Below, piece after piece: positions 50,654 through 59,155 of a stretch of DNA of 64,000 bases. Below the pieces are notes generated by a model. It saw only the letters and a program-made list of their open reading frames with translations, was not told the DNA's origin and searched no databases. Each line of letters begins with the position of its first letter. The stretch's first letter is position 1. The stretch is taken from positions 280,247 through 344,246 of the forward strand of contig NZ_JBGRUO010000003.1 of NCBI RefSeq assembly GCF_041537905.1, given 5' to 3'. The position numbers and the translations under genes were made by a program. Origin of the DNA: Ruegeria_C sp041537905. Its GTDB lineage: Bacteria > Pseudomonadota > Alphaproteobacteria > Rhodobacterales > Rhodobacteraceae.

Positions 50654-51369
50654 CGGCGCAGGGCGGGCTGACGGTTCGCAATGGTGCCATCGAGGTCGCG
50701 GATGTCGACCGCGTGTTCCGGGTCGAGATCGACGCGCTTGATTTGCCGCCCGGCGGGGTGATTGCCCTGTCCGGGGCCAGCGGGTCCGGCAAGACGTTGA
50801 TCCTTGAGGTTTTGGGCCTGCTGCGCCCCCCTGCGAGCGGCACGCTTTATGCGGCAGCGGGCAATGATCTGGCCGCGCTCTGGTCGCACGGGGCGGCTGG
50901 GGATGAGTTGGCGCATATGCGGGCGACATTGTTTGGATTCGTTCCGCAAACCGGCGGGTTGCTGCCCTTTCTGGATGTTGCCGACAATATTGCCTTGCCG
51001 CAACGGATCTGCGACCGGCCCGATGCCGCTTGGTGCACCGAACTGATGGAACGGCTGGGCCTCGTCGAGCTGCGCGGGCTGATGCCGGACGCGCTGTCCA
51101 TCGGTCAACGCCAGCGGGTCACCATCGCCCGTGCGCTGGCCCACCGCCCGGCCTTCGTGATCGCGGATGAGCCGACCGCTGCGCTGGATGCCCAAAGCGC
51201 CGATCAGGTGATGGCGCTGTTGCTGGAAGTGGCCCGCGATACCGGTGCGGGGTTGCTGCTGTCCTCGCATGATAGCGAGCGGGTCGCGCGCTTCGAGATC
51301 GAGATGCAGCGGCTCGCTCCGCTCGGGGACAAGCCTTGCACCACACGGTTGGAGGCCGCCCCATGCTGA
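50650..51369 (+). CDS. ABC transporter ATP-binding protein (LolD/MacB-like)
   Basis: A 239-residue ATPase. Walker A GASGSGKT is at residues 42-49, the Q-loop at FVPQTGGLLPF, the signature is the variant SIGQRQRV, Walker B is FVIADEPTAALDA and the switch His lies in SSHDSERV. Size and motifs fit ATPases that pair with FtsX-type permeases. The signature has Ile-Gly-Gln in place of SGGQ (SIGQRQ), a modest deviation. It overlaps both neighbours by a few bases and forms a transporter with the next gene. Confidence 0.88.
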   Translation: MTAQGGLTVRNGAIEVADVDRVFRVEIDALDLPPGGVIALSGASGSGKTLILEVLGLLRPPASGTLYAAAGNDLAALWSHGAAGDELAHMRATLFGFVPQTGGLLPFLDVADNIALPQRICDRPDAAWCTELMERLGLVELRGLMPDALSIGQRQRVTIARALAHRPAFVIADEPTAALDAQSADQVMALLLEVARDTGAGLLLSSHDSERVARFEIEMQRLAPLGDKPCTTRLEAAPC

Positions 51370-52559
51370 TCACCTGGCTGGCCCTCAAGGATCTCTGGCG
51401 CGAGCGGTTCTACCTGTTCTGCAATTGCGCCCTGCTGGTGGGAATTTTGGTGCCGCTTCTGGTGCTGTTTGGGGTCAAGAACGGCGTCTATTCTGCCCTG
51501 ATCGGCGAGATGATGGAAAACCCAGCATACCTGCAGATCGACACGGCGGGCAATGTGACGCTTAGCGAAGACGATCTCGCGCCGCTGCGGGGCTGGACCG
51601 AGATCGCCTTCATGACCCCCAAGGTCCGCACCCAGTTCGACTACATGAATGTCCGCCAGAGCAATGGTCGGCGTATCCGGCAGGCGGTTATCGTGCCCTC
51701 GGGTACGGGTGATCCGACGCTGCCGAATGGGGTGCGGCTCGACAACAGCAACGTCGCCGTCAGCGCGCTGCTGGCGCGGCAGTTGGAGCTTGCGCCCGGT
51801 GCCTCCGTTCAACTGATCAGCCAGGCCGAGGGGCGGCCGCGGCAGCTGGTGTTGGATATGCGGGTCGGTCTGGTGCTGGAGGACCGCGCGCTCGGCGGTC
51901 GCGCGGTTCTGGTCCCGTTCGAGACGCTGGACCTGATCGAGGCCTTTTATGATGCTTATGCCTTGCCCGATCACGGGATCGAGGCGGGCAAGGATATCGC
52001 TGCGCGGGTCCCGGCCTATTCTGGCGCGCGAATCTATGCCCGCGACCTTGAGGCGCTGCCGGGGCTTCAGACCCGGATCGAGGATCAGCTTGGTGTGACC
52101 ACCCATGCCCGCACCGCCGATGTCACCTCGCTTTTGGAACTGGGGCGCAATCTGACGCTCGCGCTGAGCCTGACAGCGGCGATTGCGACACTGGGGCTTG
52201 CCGCCGCGCTGACGCTCAGCTTCTGGTCCGAGGTGGCGCGCAAGCGGCGGGTGCTGGCCAGCCTAGCGATGCTGGGGCTGACACGCCGCCAATTGGCGCT
52301 GTTTCCGGTAGTGCAGGCGCTGGTGGCGGCGGCGCTTGGCCTGCTGCTGTCCTTCCTGCTATATGGGATCGCTGGCCGCATGGCGCAGCATTGGTTTGGG
52401 CAGGGATTGCCGGGCGGTCGCAGCCTGTCGGTGATCTCGATGGGGCAGGCCGTGATGATCTCGCTTGCGGTATTTATCGTGGTGGCGCTTGCCGCCGCAA
52501 TCGCCGCCTGGCGCGCGCAGCAATCAGATCCGGCGCTGGTCCTGCGGGAGGTCTCATGA
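51363..52559 (+). CDS. FtsX/MacB-type ABC permease
   Basis: A 398-residue permease with an N-terminal transmembrane helix (about 18-38), a large periplasmic domain (about 45-255) and three C-terminal helices (about 265-290, 315-340, 365-385), the FtsX/LolC layout. Segments such as GRNLTLALSLTAAIATLGLAAAL and FWSEVARKRRVLASLAMLGLTRRQLALFP are typical. Such transporters move lipoproteins or peptides out of the inner membrane, or transmit force to periplasmic partners. ATG 51363 lies inside the ATPase stop; the FGE-fold gene starts inside its own stop. Confidence 0.85.
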   Translation: MLITWLALKDLWRERFYLFCNCALLVGILVPLLVLFGVKNGVYSALIGEMMENPAYLQIDTAGNVTLSEDDLAPLRGWTEIAFMTPKVRTQFDYMNVRQSNGRRIRQAVIVPSGTGDPTLPNGVRLDNSNVAVSALLARQLELAPGASVQLISQAEGRPRQLVLDMRVGLVLEDRALGGRAVLVPFETLDLIEAFYDAYALPDHGIEAGKDIAARVPAYSGARIYARDLEALPGLQTRIEDQLGVTTHARTADVTSLLELGRNLTLALSLTAAIATLGLAAALTLSFWSEVARKRRVLASLAMLGLTRRQLALFPVVQALVAAALGLLLSFLLYGIAGRMAQHWFGQGLPGGRSLSVISMGQAVMISLAVFIVVALAAAIAAWRAQQSDPALVLREVS

Positions 52560-54124
52560 TCAGGCGCATTCTGGCAGTGACCCTGCTTGCCGCAACACCG
52601 GCCCTGGCGCAGGCCACGCCGCAGACCGCTCCCGAGACAGACGGGTGGCAGATTGAACTTTATGACCCCGGCGCGGATGAGGCGCCGGCTGATCTGCTTT
52701 TGCCGATGCCCTGCGGTGGGTCGATGGCGTTTCAGAAGGTGGTGGTGCCGCTGGATGCGGCTGATCCGCTTGCTGACCGGCGGCTGCGGCTGGGGCAATC
52801 TTCTGAGCGGGCGGGGTATTCCGATTATCTGCGCACGGCATTCCTGCGGGGGCCGTTCAGCGATGACCCTTCCAGTACGCATTACTACATCTCGCGCTAT
52901 GAGTTGACGCAGGGCCAGTTTCGCGCCCTGCAAGGTGATTGCGGCGAGCGGACGCGCGCCGACCGGATCGCGCGGGGCGGGTTCAGCTGGTTTGACGCGG
53001 TAACGCTGGCTCAAAACTATACCGCGTGGCTCTATCGGAACGCACCTGACGCGCTGCCCCGAAGCGGTGATGCGCCCGGCTTCCTGCGTCTGCCGACCGA
53101 GGCCGAATGGGAATATGCGACGCGTGGTGGAGCCAAGGCGGACCCCAGCGCCTTTTCCGATCCGCGTTATTTTACCGATGGCGACCCGCGCGAGCATGCC
53201 TTCTATCAGGGTGGTGGCGCGCGCGGGCGGCTAGGGCCGGTGGGGCTGCGACAACCAAACCCGCTTGGGCTTTACGATGTCTACGGCAATGCCGAGGAAC
53301 TGATGCTGGAACCCTACCGCATGAACGCGGCCGGTCGTGCCCATGGTCAGGTGGGCGGTGTGGTGACGCGCGGCGGCTCGGTCCTGTCATCCGAGGGCGA
53401 TCTCTATTCGGCGCAGCGGACCGAGTATCCGCCGCATGACACCCGCACGGGGCGGCCCTTGCGGGGCGAAACATTTGGTCTGCGTCTGGTGATCGGCGCG
53501 CATGTCTCGACATCTCAGGCCCGGCTGGGCGAGATCGAGGACAGCTGGCGTGCGCTGGCCGCAGAGGGTGGGGATGCGCAGGGTGATCCCGATCGCACCC
53601 TGTCCGACCTGATCCGGGCAGAGCCGGATACGAGGCGCCAGCAGGAACTGGATGCCCTGCAGCTTGAGCTGCGCCAGAACCGCGACCGGATTCAGACCGC
53701 ACTGGACCAGTCGGCGCGCGCCGCACTGCTCTCGGGCGCGGTGTTTGTCGAGGCTTTGCGCGACAGCGCCGCCCAGATTGACGCCAAGGCCGCCAGCATT
53801 CGGATGCTAGTCGAACTGCAGCGCACCGGCGGTGGCAGCGGGTTGATGGAGCGGCAATTGCGCGGCCACGTGGACGAGATCGAGCAGATGCGGCGGCAGC
53901 GTCAGTTCTATCTGCTGTCCTATCAGACCGCGCTGGACACTTTGGCGACGGATTATGCGCCGGAAGAAACAGAGCGGCTGCGCGGGGTGCTGAAGGAGGA
54001 TCTGACACAGGCCGGACAGACCCGTCTGGCGGAAGCACTGGACAGATTCTCTCAAGATCTGGGCATTTATGCGCAGACACCCGATATGAGCGAACAGGCC
54101 CTGATGAACCTCGCGCTGCAGTGA
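52556..54124 (+). CDS. Periplasmic FGE/SUMF1-fold protein with helical C-terminus
   Basis: A 522-residue protein with a signal peptide (cleavage after ALAQA). Residues ~75-320 match the formylglycine-generating-enzyme/SUMF1 fold: YYISRYELTQGQFRALQGDC, LPTEAEWEYATRGG, PNPLGLYDVYGNAEELMLE, VVTRGGS and ETFGLRLVIG. The Cys pair used by true formylglycine-generating enzymes is not visible near the C-terminal core, so it is more likely a binding domain than an oxidase. Residues ~325-522 are long helices, perhaps a coiled coil. Last gene of the overlapping operon; a 197-base gap follows. Confidence 0.8.
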   Translation: MIRRILAVTLLAATPALAQATPQTAPETDGWQIELYDPGADEAPADLLLPMPCGGSMAFQKVVVPLDAADPLADRRLRLGQSSERAGYSDYLRTAFLRGPFSDDPSSTHYYISRYELTQGQFRALQGDCGERTRADRIARGGFSWFDAVTLAQNYTAWLYRNAPDALPRSGDAPGFLRLPTEAEWEYATRGGAKADPSAFSDPRYFTDGDPREHAFYQGGGARGRLGPVGLRQPNPLGLYDVYGNAEELMLEPYRMNAAGRAHGQVGGVVTRGGSVLSSEGDLYSAQRTEYPPHDTRTGRPLRGETFGLRLVIGAHVSTSQARLGEIEDSWRALAAEGGDAQGDPDRTLSDLIRAEPDTRRQQELDALQLELRQNRDRIQTALDQSARAALLSGAVFVEALRDSAAQIDAKAASIRMLVELQRTGGGSGLMERQLRGHVDEIEQMRRQRQFYLLSYQTALDTLATDYAPEETERLRGVLKEDLTQAGQTRLAEALDRFSQDLGIYAQTPDMSEQALMNLALQ

Positions 54125-54321
54125 AACAATCGGCCCAGTCTGTCACGATCCGTAACCCAAGTTCACTTTTAGGGGCATATGGGCAGCGGAAAGGCGCTGA
54201 AACTTGACAAGTGAGTGCTGGTTTGGTGGGCTGTGTGGGTCTGTTCATTTAGTCTCGACACGAAATCTGTCGATCCGGGTTCTCTTTGTTATGGACCCGC
54301 AGCTTCAACGAGGTTGTTGAA

Positions 54322-55617
54322 ATGTATACCAAACATATCTGCATGGCGGTGCTGGCCTCCAGCGTCGCACTGATTCCCGCAAAAGAGGCCCCCGCGGACG
54401 AGGCGGCGGCTCTGATTGGTGGTGCGCTTCTGGGGGGCATCATCGTCAACGAGGTTCATAAGAACAAGCAACGCCAAAGGGCAGCCACCCAGCGCCAGCG
54501 CTCCAGCGCGCCCAGATATTCGGGCATCTCTTCGGCGCAGCGTCAGCAAAACCGCGATGTGCAAGCCGCCCTGAACTATTTCGGCTATAATGTCGGGGCC
54601 GTTGATGGCTCGTTGGGCCGCAACAGCCGCGCCGGTATTTCGCGCTATCAGGCCGATATGGGCTATCCGATTGACGGCTATCTCAATGATTACGAGCGCA
54701 GCTTCCTGCTGAACTCGCAACAGCGCGCGCTGGCCAGCTCGCATGTGGCGCCCTATAACCAGATCCTTGCGACGCAGGGACGCGGCGGTCTGCTGCGCAC
54801 CTATCGCAATGAGCAACTGGGTATCCAGACCCCGCAGGTACAGCCTGCAACGGCTCCGGCTCCGGTTGCGCCAGCCCCGACGCCAGCTCCAACCCCTGCG
54901 CCTGCTCCGGCCCCGACACCGGTCAAGACCGATGATGCGGAACTGCCGGACTTCACCTTTGGCCAGACCGCGCGCTCGCCCAACGAGCATTGCAACGAGG
55001 TCAATGTGCTGACTGCGGCTAATGGCGGCCTGACGCAATCCGGTCAGGTGACCGATGCGGAATTTGCGCTGAACGAACAGTTCTGCGTGGCCCGGACCCA
55101 GGCCATGGCGCAAAGCTCGCGGCTTGAGGCAACGATCCCGAACATGACCAGCGCCCAGATTCAGGCACAGTGTGATGGTCTGGCACAGGCGGTTGCGCCG
55201 CAGATCAAAGGGATCGACAGGGAACCGCCCGCGCGGGTGATCGCCAAGACCAAGACCTTCCTGGAAGGCTCGGGTCGCTCGATGGACCAGCTGCAATCAG
55301 CGGGCGAGGTCTGCCTTGGTATCGGCTACCGGACCGATGAACCCAAGCTGGCTCTGGCCTCTGCCGTGTTGCTGACCGCAACGGGCGAGCTTGGCTATGG
55401 TGAGCTGGTCAGCCACCAGCTGCGCGAGGGGTTCGGCGTTGCCAAACCCACGGGCCAGCAAGCGGCCGAATGGATGAAACTGGCGGTGAGTGCGGCGCAG
55501 AATGGCAATGCGGTTCTGGGGCAGAACCCGGATCGGCTGGCGATTCTGAGTGCCGCGAGCAATGGCGCTGGGACCGGAACGGCGGGGCTGCCGATCTTCC
55601 CGACCACCGAAAACTGA
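54322..55617 (+). CDS. Secreted protein with peptidoglycan-binding-type domain
   Basis: A 431-residue protein with a signal peptide-like N-terminus (ICMAVLASSVALIPAKEAPA) and a short Gly-rich hydrophobic segment. A PG_binding_1-like module (about 85-140) has NRDVQAALNYFGYNVGAVDGSLGRNSRAGI in pieces and RYQADMGYPIDGYL. A Pro/Ala-rich linker (about 180-205) precedes a helical C-terminal domain with several Cys. ATG 54322 follows GAGG; a TTGACA is at 54204-54209. It follows the srf-type operon and ends at a terminator; shared function is likely but not shown. Confidence 0.78.
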   Translation: MYTKHICMAVLASSVALIPAKEAPADEAAALIGGALLGGIIVNEVHKNKQRQRAATQRQRSSAPRYSGISSAQRQQNRDVQAALNYFGYNVGAVDGSLGRNSRAGISRYQADMGYPIDGYLNDYERSFLLNSQQRALASSHVAPYNQILATQGRGGLLRTYRNEQLGIQTPQVQPATAPAPVAPAPTPAPTPAPAPAPTPVKTDDAELPDFTFGQTARSPNEHCNEVNVLTAANGGLTQSGQVTDAEFALNEQFCVARTQAMAQSSRLEATIPNMTSAQIQAQCDGLAQAVAPQIKGIDREPPARVIAKTKTFLEGSGRSMDQLQSAGEVCLGIGYRTDEPKLALASAVLLTATGELGYGELVSHQLREGFGVAKPTGQQAAEWMKLAVSAAQNGNAVLGQNPDRLAILSAASNGAGTGTAGLPIFPTTEN

Positions 55618-55643
55618 CCGCCGCAAGGCACATAGAAAAAGAA

Positions 55644-55680
55644 AACGCCCGTCCGTTCTACGCGGATGGGCGTTCCTTTT
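55644..55680 (+). terminator. Rho-independent terminator after the srf-type cluster
   Basis: AACGCCCGTCCG (55644-55655), a 7-base loop and CGGATGGGCGTT (55663-55674) form a 12-bp stem with one G-U pair, followed by CCTTTT. It lies 27 bases after the stop of the peptidoglycan-binding-type gene. Confidence 0.85.
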
Positions 55681-55816
55681 GTCCCTCGGTCAGACCTTGC
55701 GATCCGGATGTCAAACCCGGCCTGTCCTATTTATGGCTTCTTAGTTCGGCTATTCGGGGCGCTCGGTCAATGCGCGGCGGCAGTCGGGTTTTTGGGTGTG
55801 GCGGGAATGCCTCAGA

Positions 55817-56518
55817 TCAGCCCGCGTTGGCGAGCTGCGCCATCAATTGTTTGGCGATCCGGACCTTTATGGGCGGCAACTCGCCAAGGACCGGCAGCAG
55901 CAGGCCTTGAAACCCGACCGCCTCCAGTGCTTGCGGCACGTCCTCGTTGGCGTGGCCACCCTGACAGGCGAAGAAGGGCAGGCAGATTGACTGCGCTCCG
56001 ACCCCGCGCGCCGCATCTTCGATTGAGGGCGGCTCTTCGACAAAACCGGTGCGAATCTCAGGTCCACCGATCTGGTTCTGCAATGCCTCGGCAAAGGCGG
56101 CGGCAACAGCGGACGGGTTGCGGCTGCGCCCGGAGCCATGCGCGGCAAGCACAATCGTGGTGTCCTGTGCAGCCCATCCGCGTTGCGCCATGGCCTCTGT
56201 CAGCGCCTGCGCGGCGAGGCGCGGTAGTTCCGGGTCAACGCCCAGCGGGTCGAGAATACGCAGCTCCTGTGAGCCCAGCCTGCGCGGCAGCACATCGGTC
56301 ACGAACCACCCCCGCGCCATGAAAAGCGGATAGACCGGCGCATGATCCGGTAACGTTTGCAGGGCTGCGTCCAACTCTCCGGGCGCGGCCAGCGTGGCGC
56401 TCGCCAGCGACAGGCCCGGCGCGTGGCTTTCCACATCGCGCGCGAAAGCGGCCAGCGCTGCCGAGGCCGGTTCTGGGTCGGAGGGTTGTCCGTGGGCGAC
56501 GATCAGGGCATCGGGCAT
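55817..56518 (-). CDS. CbiX/SirB-like chelatase family protein
   Basis: A 233-residue protein with two half-domains of the sirohydrochlorin chelatase fold. His-containing motifs are LIVAHGQPSD at the N-terminus and IVLAAHGSGRSRNP in the middle; the late VCLPFFACQGGHANEDVP-like segment (LPFFACQGGHANEDVPQAL) also carries a His. Such proteins insert cobalt, nickel or iron into tetrapyrroles; no cobalamin or siroheme genes lie nearby. The start at 56518 removes an unlikely upstream extension. Confidence 0.78.
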   Translation of the reverse strand: MPDALIVAHGQPSDPEPASAALAAFARDVESHAPGLSLASATLAAPGELDAALQTLPDHAPVYPLFMARGWFVTDVLPRRLGSQELRILDPLGVDPELPRLAAQALTEAMAQRGWAAQDTTIVLAAHGSGRSRNPSAVAAAFAEALQNQIGGPEIRTGFVEEPPSIEDAARGVGAQSICLPFFACQGGHANEDVPQALEAVGFQGLLLPVLGELPPIKVRIAKQLMAQLANAG

Positions 56519-56585
56519 GGCGTATCCTATTGCGGCTAAGACCATAAATGTCGCGGCAACGGGCGAAGTCAATCCAACCCGCGGG

Positions 56586-57518
56586 TCAGCCCAGAAATGT
56601 CAGCCACATCCAGATGCTGAGCACCGAGGCCCCGGTTGCCAACAACACCGACGAGGCCGCCACCCGTTTGGCGCGGCCATAGAGATCGGCAAAGATATAG
56701 GCGTTGATGCCCGGCGCCATGGCCGCGGTCAGCACGCCAGAGCGGAACAGGTCCTGCGGCAGAGACAGGGCGGTGCCGAAACTCCAGACCAGCGCCGGAT
56801 GCAATAGCAGCGAGATGGCGCAGACAAGGGCGATGGTGCGCATGTCACCTTCGGGCCGGTATTGCACCAGAACGCCGCCCATCGCAAACAGCGCCACCGG
56901 AAGGGCGGCGCGGATGATCAGTTGCAGTGCATCCTCGACAACACCGGGCATGCTGAGTCCGGTGAAGTTGAACGCAAAACCAAGCCCGATGGCGATGATC
57001 AGCGCGTTGCGGAACATCGCGCGCAGAACCGCTGTCACGGTTTTTCGCCCGCCATTGCCGCGATTTCGGATGATTTCCATCACCGTGATGCCAAGGCCGT
57101 AGCAGAAAGGCGCGTGGATCGAGACGATGGCATAGTTGCCCGCAAGACCTTCGGGCCCATAGGCGCGCTCGGTAATCGGGATGCCCAGCATCAGCGAGTT
57201 CGAGAAGAGGCAGCAGAACCCGATGGCGACGCAATCCTCCCATGGTCTTTGAAAGAGGATACGGGCCCCCACAAAACCCGCTGTGAAACACAGCGCAGCC
57301 GCCAGGTAGAAGCTGACCATCAGATTGGGGTTGAAACTGCTTTGCAGGTCCAGCGTGGCGATGGCGTGAAACAGCAGGCAGGGGATCGCGAAACCGGTCG
57401 CAAAGCGCATCAGCGCATCGTTATGGGCCTGCTTGATATAGCCCACGCCGGTGGCGACATATCCCGCGCCGATGACCAAAAAGACCGGCAGGATAACAGT
57501 GCCCAATGTGTTCAGCAT
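56586..57518 (-). CDS. AEC family transporter (auxin efflux carrier type)
   Basis: A 310-residue membrane protein with about ten hydrophobic helices in two halves and the sequence pattern of the AEC/malonate transporter family: PVFLVIGAGYVATGVGYI at the start, FSNSLMLGIPITERAYG in the middle and ending MWLTFLG. Substrate is likely an organic anion but cannot be fixed from sequence. It is separated from the MBL gene by 27 bases and from the CbiX-like gene by 67 bases. Confidence 0.82.
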   Translation of the reverse strand: MLNTLGTVILPVFLVIGAGYVATGVGYIKQAHNDALMRFATGFAIPCLLFHAIATLDLQSSFNPNLMVSFYLAAALCFTAGFVGARILFQRPWEDCVAIGFCCLFSNSLMLGIPITERAYGPEGLAGNYAIVSIHAPFCYGLGITVMEIIRNRGNGGRKTVTAVLRAMFRNALIIAIGLGFAFNFTGLSMPGVVEDALQLIIRAALPVALFAMGGVLVQYRPEGDMRTIALVCAISLLLHPALVWSFGTALSLPQDLFRSGVLTAAMAPGINAYIFADLYGRAKRVAASSVLLATGASVLSIWMWLTFLG

Positions 57519-57545
57519 GACGGGTCTGCCGACATGCAGGTCATA

Positions 57546-58346
57546 TCAGAGAGCCATTTCGATCACCATCCCGTCATAGGCGGGGGTGATATGATCAGGG
57601 GTTTCGGCATCGACCGTGTCATAGTCCAGGTCGATATGCATGTTGGTCAGGATGGCGCGCTTGGGTTCCGCGCGCGCGATCCATTCCAGCGAGCGTTCCA
57701 GATGGGCATGGGTCGGGTGCGGGTTACGGCGCAGGGCGTCCAGCACCCAGATATCCAGATCGCGCACCGCGTCCCAGGCCTCCTCCGTCATCTCCGAGAC
57801 ATCAGGCAGGTAGGCGAGGCCATGGATGCGGAACCCCAGCGCGTCGATACTGCCATGGCCAACCTGAAAGGGCCGGAACGGGATCGGGCCGCCCGGGCCG
57901 TCAATCTTGAACGCGCCATCGATGGTCTTGAGGTCAAGGATCGGCGGATAGGGGGAGCCTTCGGGCTGCACGAACGCATAGCCAAAGCGGCCGAGCAGGG
58001 CGTTCTGTGTATCGCCATCCGCCCAGACCGGCACCCGCGCGCGCATGTTGAACACGATCATGCGCAGATCGTCGATCCCGTGCACATGATCGGCATGGGA
58101 ATGGGTATAGACCACGGCGTCCAGTCGCCCGGTGCCGCTGGTCAGCAATTGGTTGCGCATATCCGGGGCAGTGTCGATCAGGACGGTCGTGGTGCCTTCG
58201 GCCCCGACGCGTTCCACCAGCATCGAGCAGCGTTGCCGCCGGTTGCGCGGGTTTTTCGGGTCGCAATCTCCCCAAAGGCCGCCCAGCCGCGGCACACCTC
58301 CCGACGAGCCGCAGCCGAGGATCGTGAAACGCAGCGTGTCACTCAT
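57546..58346 (-). CDS. MBL-fold metallo-hydrolase (PhnP/PqqB-like)
   Basis: A 266-residue metallo-beta-lactamase fold protein with ILGCGSSGGVPR at the N-terminus and the metal motif THSHADHVHGIDD, plus Asp/His in VSEM and NMHIDLDYD. This resembles the PhnP-type cyclic phosphodiesterases frequently encoded after tatD in alphaproteobacteria; no phn genes are near. It overlaps tatD by 4 bases and is part of the holB-tatD unit. Confidence 0.85.
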   Translation of the reverse strand: MSDTLRFTILGCGSSGGVPRLGGLWGDCDPKNPRNRRQRCSMLVERVGAEGTTTVLIDTAPDMRNQLLTSGTGRLDAVVYTHSHADHVHGIDDLRMIVFNMRARVPVWADGDTQNALLGRFGYAFVQPEGSPYPPILDLKTIDGAFKIDGPGGPIPFRPFQVGHGSIDALGFRIHGLAYLPDVSEMTEEAWDAVRDLDIWVLDALRRNPHPTHAHLERSLEWIARAEPKRAILTNMHIDLDYDTVDAETPDHITPAYDGMVIEMAL

Positions 58347-59155
58347 GCAGCGGCCTTGAATTGCGCGGCTTTGGAGAACAGGCGATCGAAATTCTGCTGC
58401 GTCTGTGCGGCGAAATCGGCGTAGTCCAGTCCGAAGAGCTCGGCCCCGACCCGCGCGGTATGTGCGGTGAAGGCGGGCTCATTGCATTTGCCGCGATGGG
58501 GTGGTGGAGCAAGATAGGGCGCGTCGGTCTCGACAAGGATACGCTCGACCGGGGCAGCGGCGAAAATGTCGCGCAAGTCCTGGCTTTTGGGAAAGGCGGC
58601 GATGCCCGACATCGACAGGTAAAAGCCCAGATCCAATGCCGCGCGCGCCAGTTCCGCAGTAGAGGAAAAGCAATGCATCACGCAGGTATAAGGCGCGTTG
58701 CGGTGTTCCTCGGCCAGAATGCGGGCCATATCGTCATCGGCGGCGCGGGCATGGATGATCAGCGGCAGGCCGGTGCGTTGCGCGGCCTCGATATGGAGGC
58801 GCAGCGACTGTTTCTGAACCTCTGCCGAGTCCGACGTATAGTGATAATCCAGCCCGGTTTCGCCAATGCCCACGAATTTCGGATGCACGGAGAGCGCAAC
58901 CAGTTGGTCAACCGTGACCATCGGTTCCTCGGCGACGCTCATCGGATGGGTGCCTGCGGCGTAGAAAACCGGCGCGTGAGTCTCGGCAATGGCGCGCACA
59001 TTGGGCTCGTTGCGCAGCTTGGTGCAGATCGTCACCATGCGCGTCACGCCCGCCTCGGCGGCGCGCGCGACAAACTCGGGCAGCTTGCCCTCGAAATCGG
59101 GAAAATCGAGGTGGCAATGGCTGTCGGTAATCTGGGGGATCGTGTCGTCGTTCAT
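58343..59155 (-). CDS. tatD: TatD family metal-dependent DNase
   Basis: A 270-residue TIM-barrel hydrolase. Metal ligands: ITDSHCHLDFPDFEG (HxH), a Glu in VGIGETGLDYHY, His in LPLIIHARAADDD and in TCVMHCFSS, and Asp in LVETDAPYLAPPPHRG. TatD proteins are 3'-5' exonucleases/endonucleases in DNA repair and quality control. Start and stop overlap holB and the MBL gene. Confidence 0.93.
   Translation of the reverse strand: MNDDTIPQITDSHCHLDFPDFEGKLPEFVARAAEAGVTRMVTICTKLRNEPNVRAIAETHAPVFYAAGTHPMSVAEEPMVTVDQLVALSVHPKFVGIGETGLDYHYTSDSAEVQKQSLRLHIEAAQRTGLPLIIHARAADDDMARILAEEHRNAPYTCVMHCFSSTAELARAALDLGFYLSMSGIAAFPKSQDLRDIFAAAPVERILVETDAPYLAPPPHRGKCNEPAFTAHTARVGAELFGLDYADFAAQTQQNFDRLFSKAAQFKAAA

Noticed and set aside
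54204..54209. TTGACA as -35 box for the peptidoglycan-binding-type gene
   Set aside because: No acceptable -10 hexamer at 16-18 bases (TGGGCT region), so a promoter was not called.
56862..58424. 520-codon plus-strand frame
   Set aside because: Antisense to the AEC transporter and MBL genes with no recognisable domain.
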